From NCBI RefSeq assembly GCF_013744875.1, contig NZ_CP059399.1:1116001-1180000 (forward strand): a stretch of DNA of 64,000 nucleotides, given 5' to 3'. Below, in pieces: positions 63,217 through 64,000 of the stretch. Positions within the stretch are counted from its first letter, which is position 1; each line of letters opens with the position of its first letter. The position numbers and the translations under genes are program-made. This stretch comes from Nocardia huaxiensis (GTDB lineage: Bacteria > Actinomycetota > Actinomycetes > Mycobacteriales > Mycobacteriaceae). The notes beneath the pieces are model-generated. The model worked only from the letters and a program-made list of their open reading frames with translations. It had not been told where the DNA came from and did not search any database.

Positions 63217-63939
63217 GTGACTGAACCATTTCTGACCGTGCGGGACCTGCACGCCGGTTACGGCGGCGCGAAAGTCGTGCACGGAGTGAGCTTTTCGATC
63301 GCGCGCGGCGAAGTCTGCGCGCTGCTCGGACCGAACGGGGCGGGCAAGACCACCTTGCTGCGCGCCCTGTGCGGCATGGTCCGCGCCCGCGGCACGATCC
63401 GGCTGGACGGCGAGGAAATCACCGGCCGCGCACCGGAAGCCGTCGCCCGCCGCGGCGTGGCCCATGTTCCGGAGGGCCGCGGCACCTTCGGCGCGCTGAC
63501 CGTGGGGGAGAACCTGCGGCTCGGCGCGTACACCCGACGGGATCGGAAGGGGGTCGAGGCCGAGCTGGCGCGGGTCTTCGACTTCTTTCCGATCCTGAAG
63601 GAGAAGGTGCGCGAACCGGCCGGCGGGCTGTCCGGTGGCCAGCAGCAGATGCTGGCCATCGGGCGGGCCCTCATGCTGCGCCCCCGCCTGCTGCTGCTCG
63701 ACGAACCGTCGCTGGGGCTTTCCCCGCTGATCACGCAGGAACTCTTCGGGATCGTGCACACCATCAACAGGGAGGAGCGCACCACCGTGCTCGTGGTGGA
63801 ACAGAACGCGCATCTGGCGCTGGGCGTCGCCCATCAGGCGCATGTGCTGGAGACCGGGCGAATCGTCTTGTCCGGCACCGCGGATCAGATTCGCGACAAC
63901 GAACAGGTCGCGCGGTCCTATCTCGGATACCGGGTGTGA
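63217..63939 (+). CDS. livF: Branched-chain amino-acid-type ABC transporter ATPase (LivF-like)
   Basis: 240 residues. LHAGYGGAKVVHGVSFSIAR, Walker A GPNGAGKTTLLRALCG, VPEGRGTFGALTVGENLRLG, signature LSGGQQQMLAIGRALMLRP, Walker B LLLLDEPSLGLSP, H-loop VVEQNAH. GTG 63217 with AAAGGGA 6 nt upstream is preferred over GTG 63211. Its stop overlaps the next gene by 4 nt. Confidence 0.9.
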   Translation: MTEPFLTVRDLHAGYGGAKVVHGVSFSIARGEVCALLGPNGAGKTTLLRALCGMVRARGTIRLDGEEITGRAPEAVARRGVAHVPEGRGTFGALTVGENLRLGAYTRRDRKGVEAELARVFDFFPILKEKVREPAGGLSGGQQQMLAIGRALMLRPRLLLLDEPSLGLSPLITQELFGIVHTINREERTTVLVVEQNAHLALGVAHQAHVLETGRIVLSGTADQIRDNEQVARSYLGYRV

Positions 63940-64000
63940 TCGTGGCCGGATTCCTACAGCAGATGCTCGAAGGGCTCAGTGCCGGTGCGATTTACGCCGG
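63936..64000 (+). CDS. LivH-like ABC transporter permease, 5' end only
   Basis: GTG 63936 overlaps the livF stop (GTGA). The visible peptide is VIVAGFLQQMLEGLSAGAIY, the typical N-terminus of LivH-type permeases, and the frame runs off the window. GTG 63942 is also possible. Confidence 0.75.
   Translation, partial: MIVAGFLQQMLEGLSAGAIYA

Noticed and set aside
1..64000. CRISPR array, prophage, integrase or rRNA genes
   Set aside because: No regularly spaced repeats with unique spacers, no phage structural or integrase proteins and no rRNA-like sequence were found.

Overview
The window is high-GC actinobacterial DNA. It most likely comes from a Nocardia-type, mycolic-acid-containing organism. 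That is inferred from F420-type and DUF385 oxidoreductases, DesA3-like desaturases, GAF-ANTAR regulators, many TetR genes, several FadD-type ligases and a large NRPS. No 16S or other marker gene is present to fix the species.

Layout. 1-8.5 kb: the 3' end of a nonribosomal peptide synthetase (A-PCP-C-A-PCP-TE) overlaps a UvrA-like ABC protein by 4 nt, which suggests self-protection against a DNA-acting product. 8.5-14.2 kb: an M28 peptidase, an LLM flavin oxidoreductase, and an SRPBCC/TetR/ATP-grasp run. 14.2-17.5 kb: a complete molybdate uptake operon led by an HTH-Mop protein. 17.5-19 kb: a DUF385 protein and a Cys-nucleophile hydrolase. 19-27 kb: a regulatory unit centred on a large SARP/BTAD-NB-ARC regulator. 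Three promoters around it (ABC exporter pair; DUF4097/ferredoxin/P450; GtrA) carry the same triple heptamer at 11-bp pitch, each ending the same distance from its start codon. This is the clearest previously unnamed system in the window.

27-40.6 kb holds a GNAT enzyme, a large LuxR-type ATPase regulator, a lipoprotein, a DoxX-like protein, a TetR gene facing a gene of unknown function, a catalase-like peroxidase with cytochrome b561, an AhpD-like protein, an HxlR gene facing a quinone oxidoreductase, and two FAD oxidoreductases.

41-54.3 kb looks like an accessory island. It is bounded by a degenerate repeat at 40968 and a related repeat beside tRNA-Arg(CCT) at 54280, with a third relative at 36144; no integrase is visible. 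Inside are two GAF-ANTAR sensors, a transglutaminase-like protein, four paralogous small proteins with a VDG/IDG-x-WWPR motif (resembling DUF5994), two DesA3-like desaturases, two paralogous TetR regulators, a broken stomatin/SPFH gene, a truncated response regulator and several small proteins. Three promoter regions share a GTAGAC..TTGTAG-type half-operator, so the parts are probably co-regulated, perhaps as a membrane-lipid or stress response (inference).

54.4-64 kb returns to ordinary lipid and amino-acid functions: a methyltransferase, a Baeyer-Villiger-type monooxygenase, two acyl-CoA ligases, a PucR-type regulator and the start of a LivG-LivF-LivH ABC operon that runs off the end.

A palindromic dispersed repeat occurs twice: as an 87-bp (29-codon) in-frame insertion in the NRPS condensation domain, and as a single arm between livG and livF.
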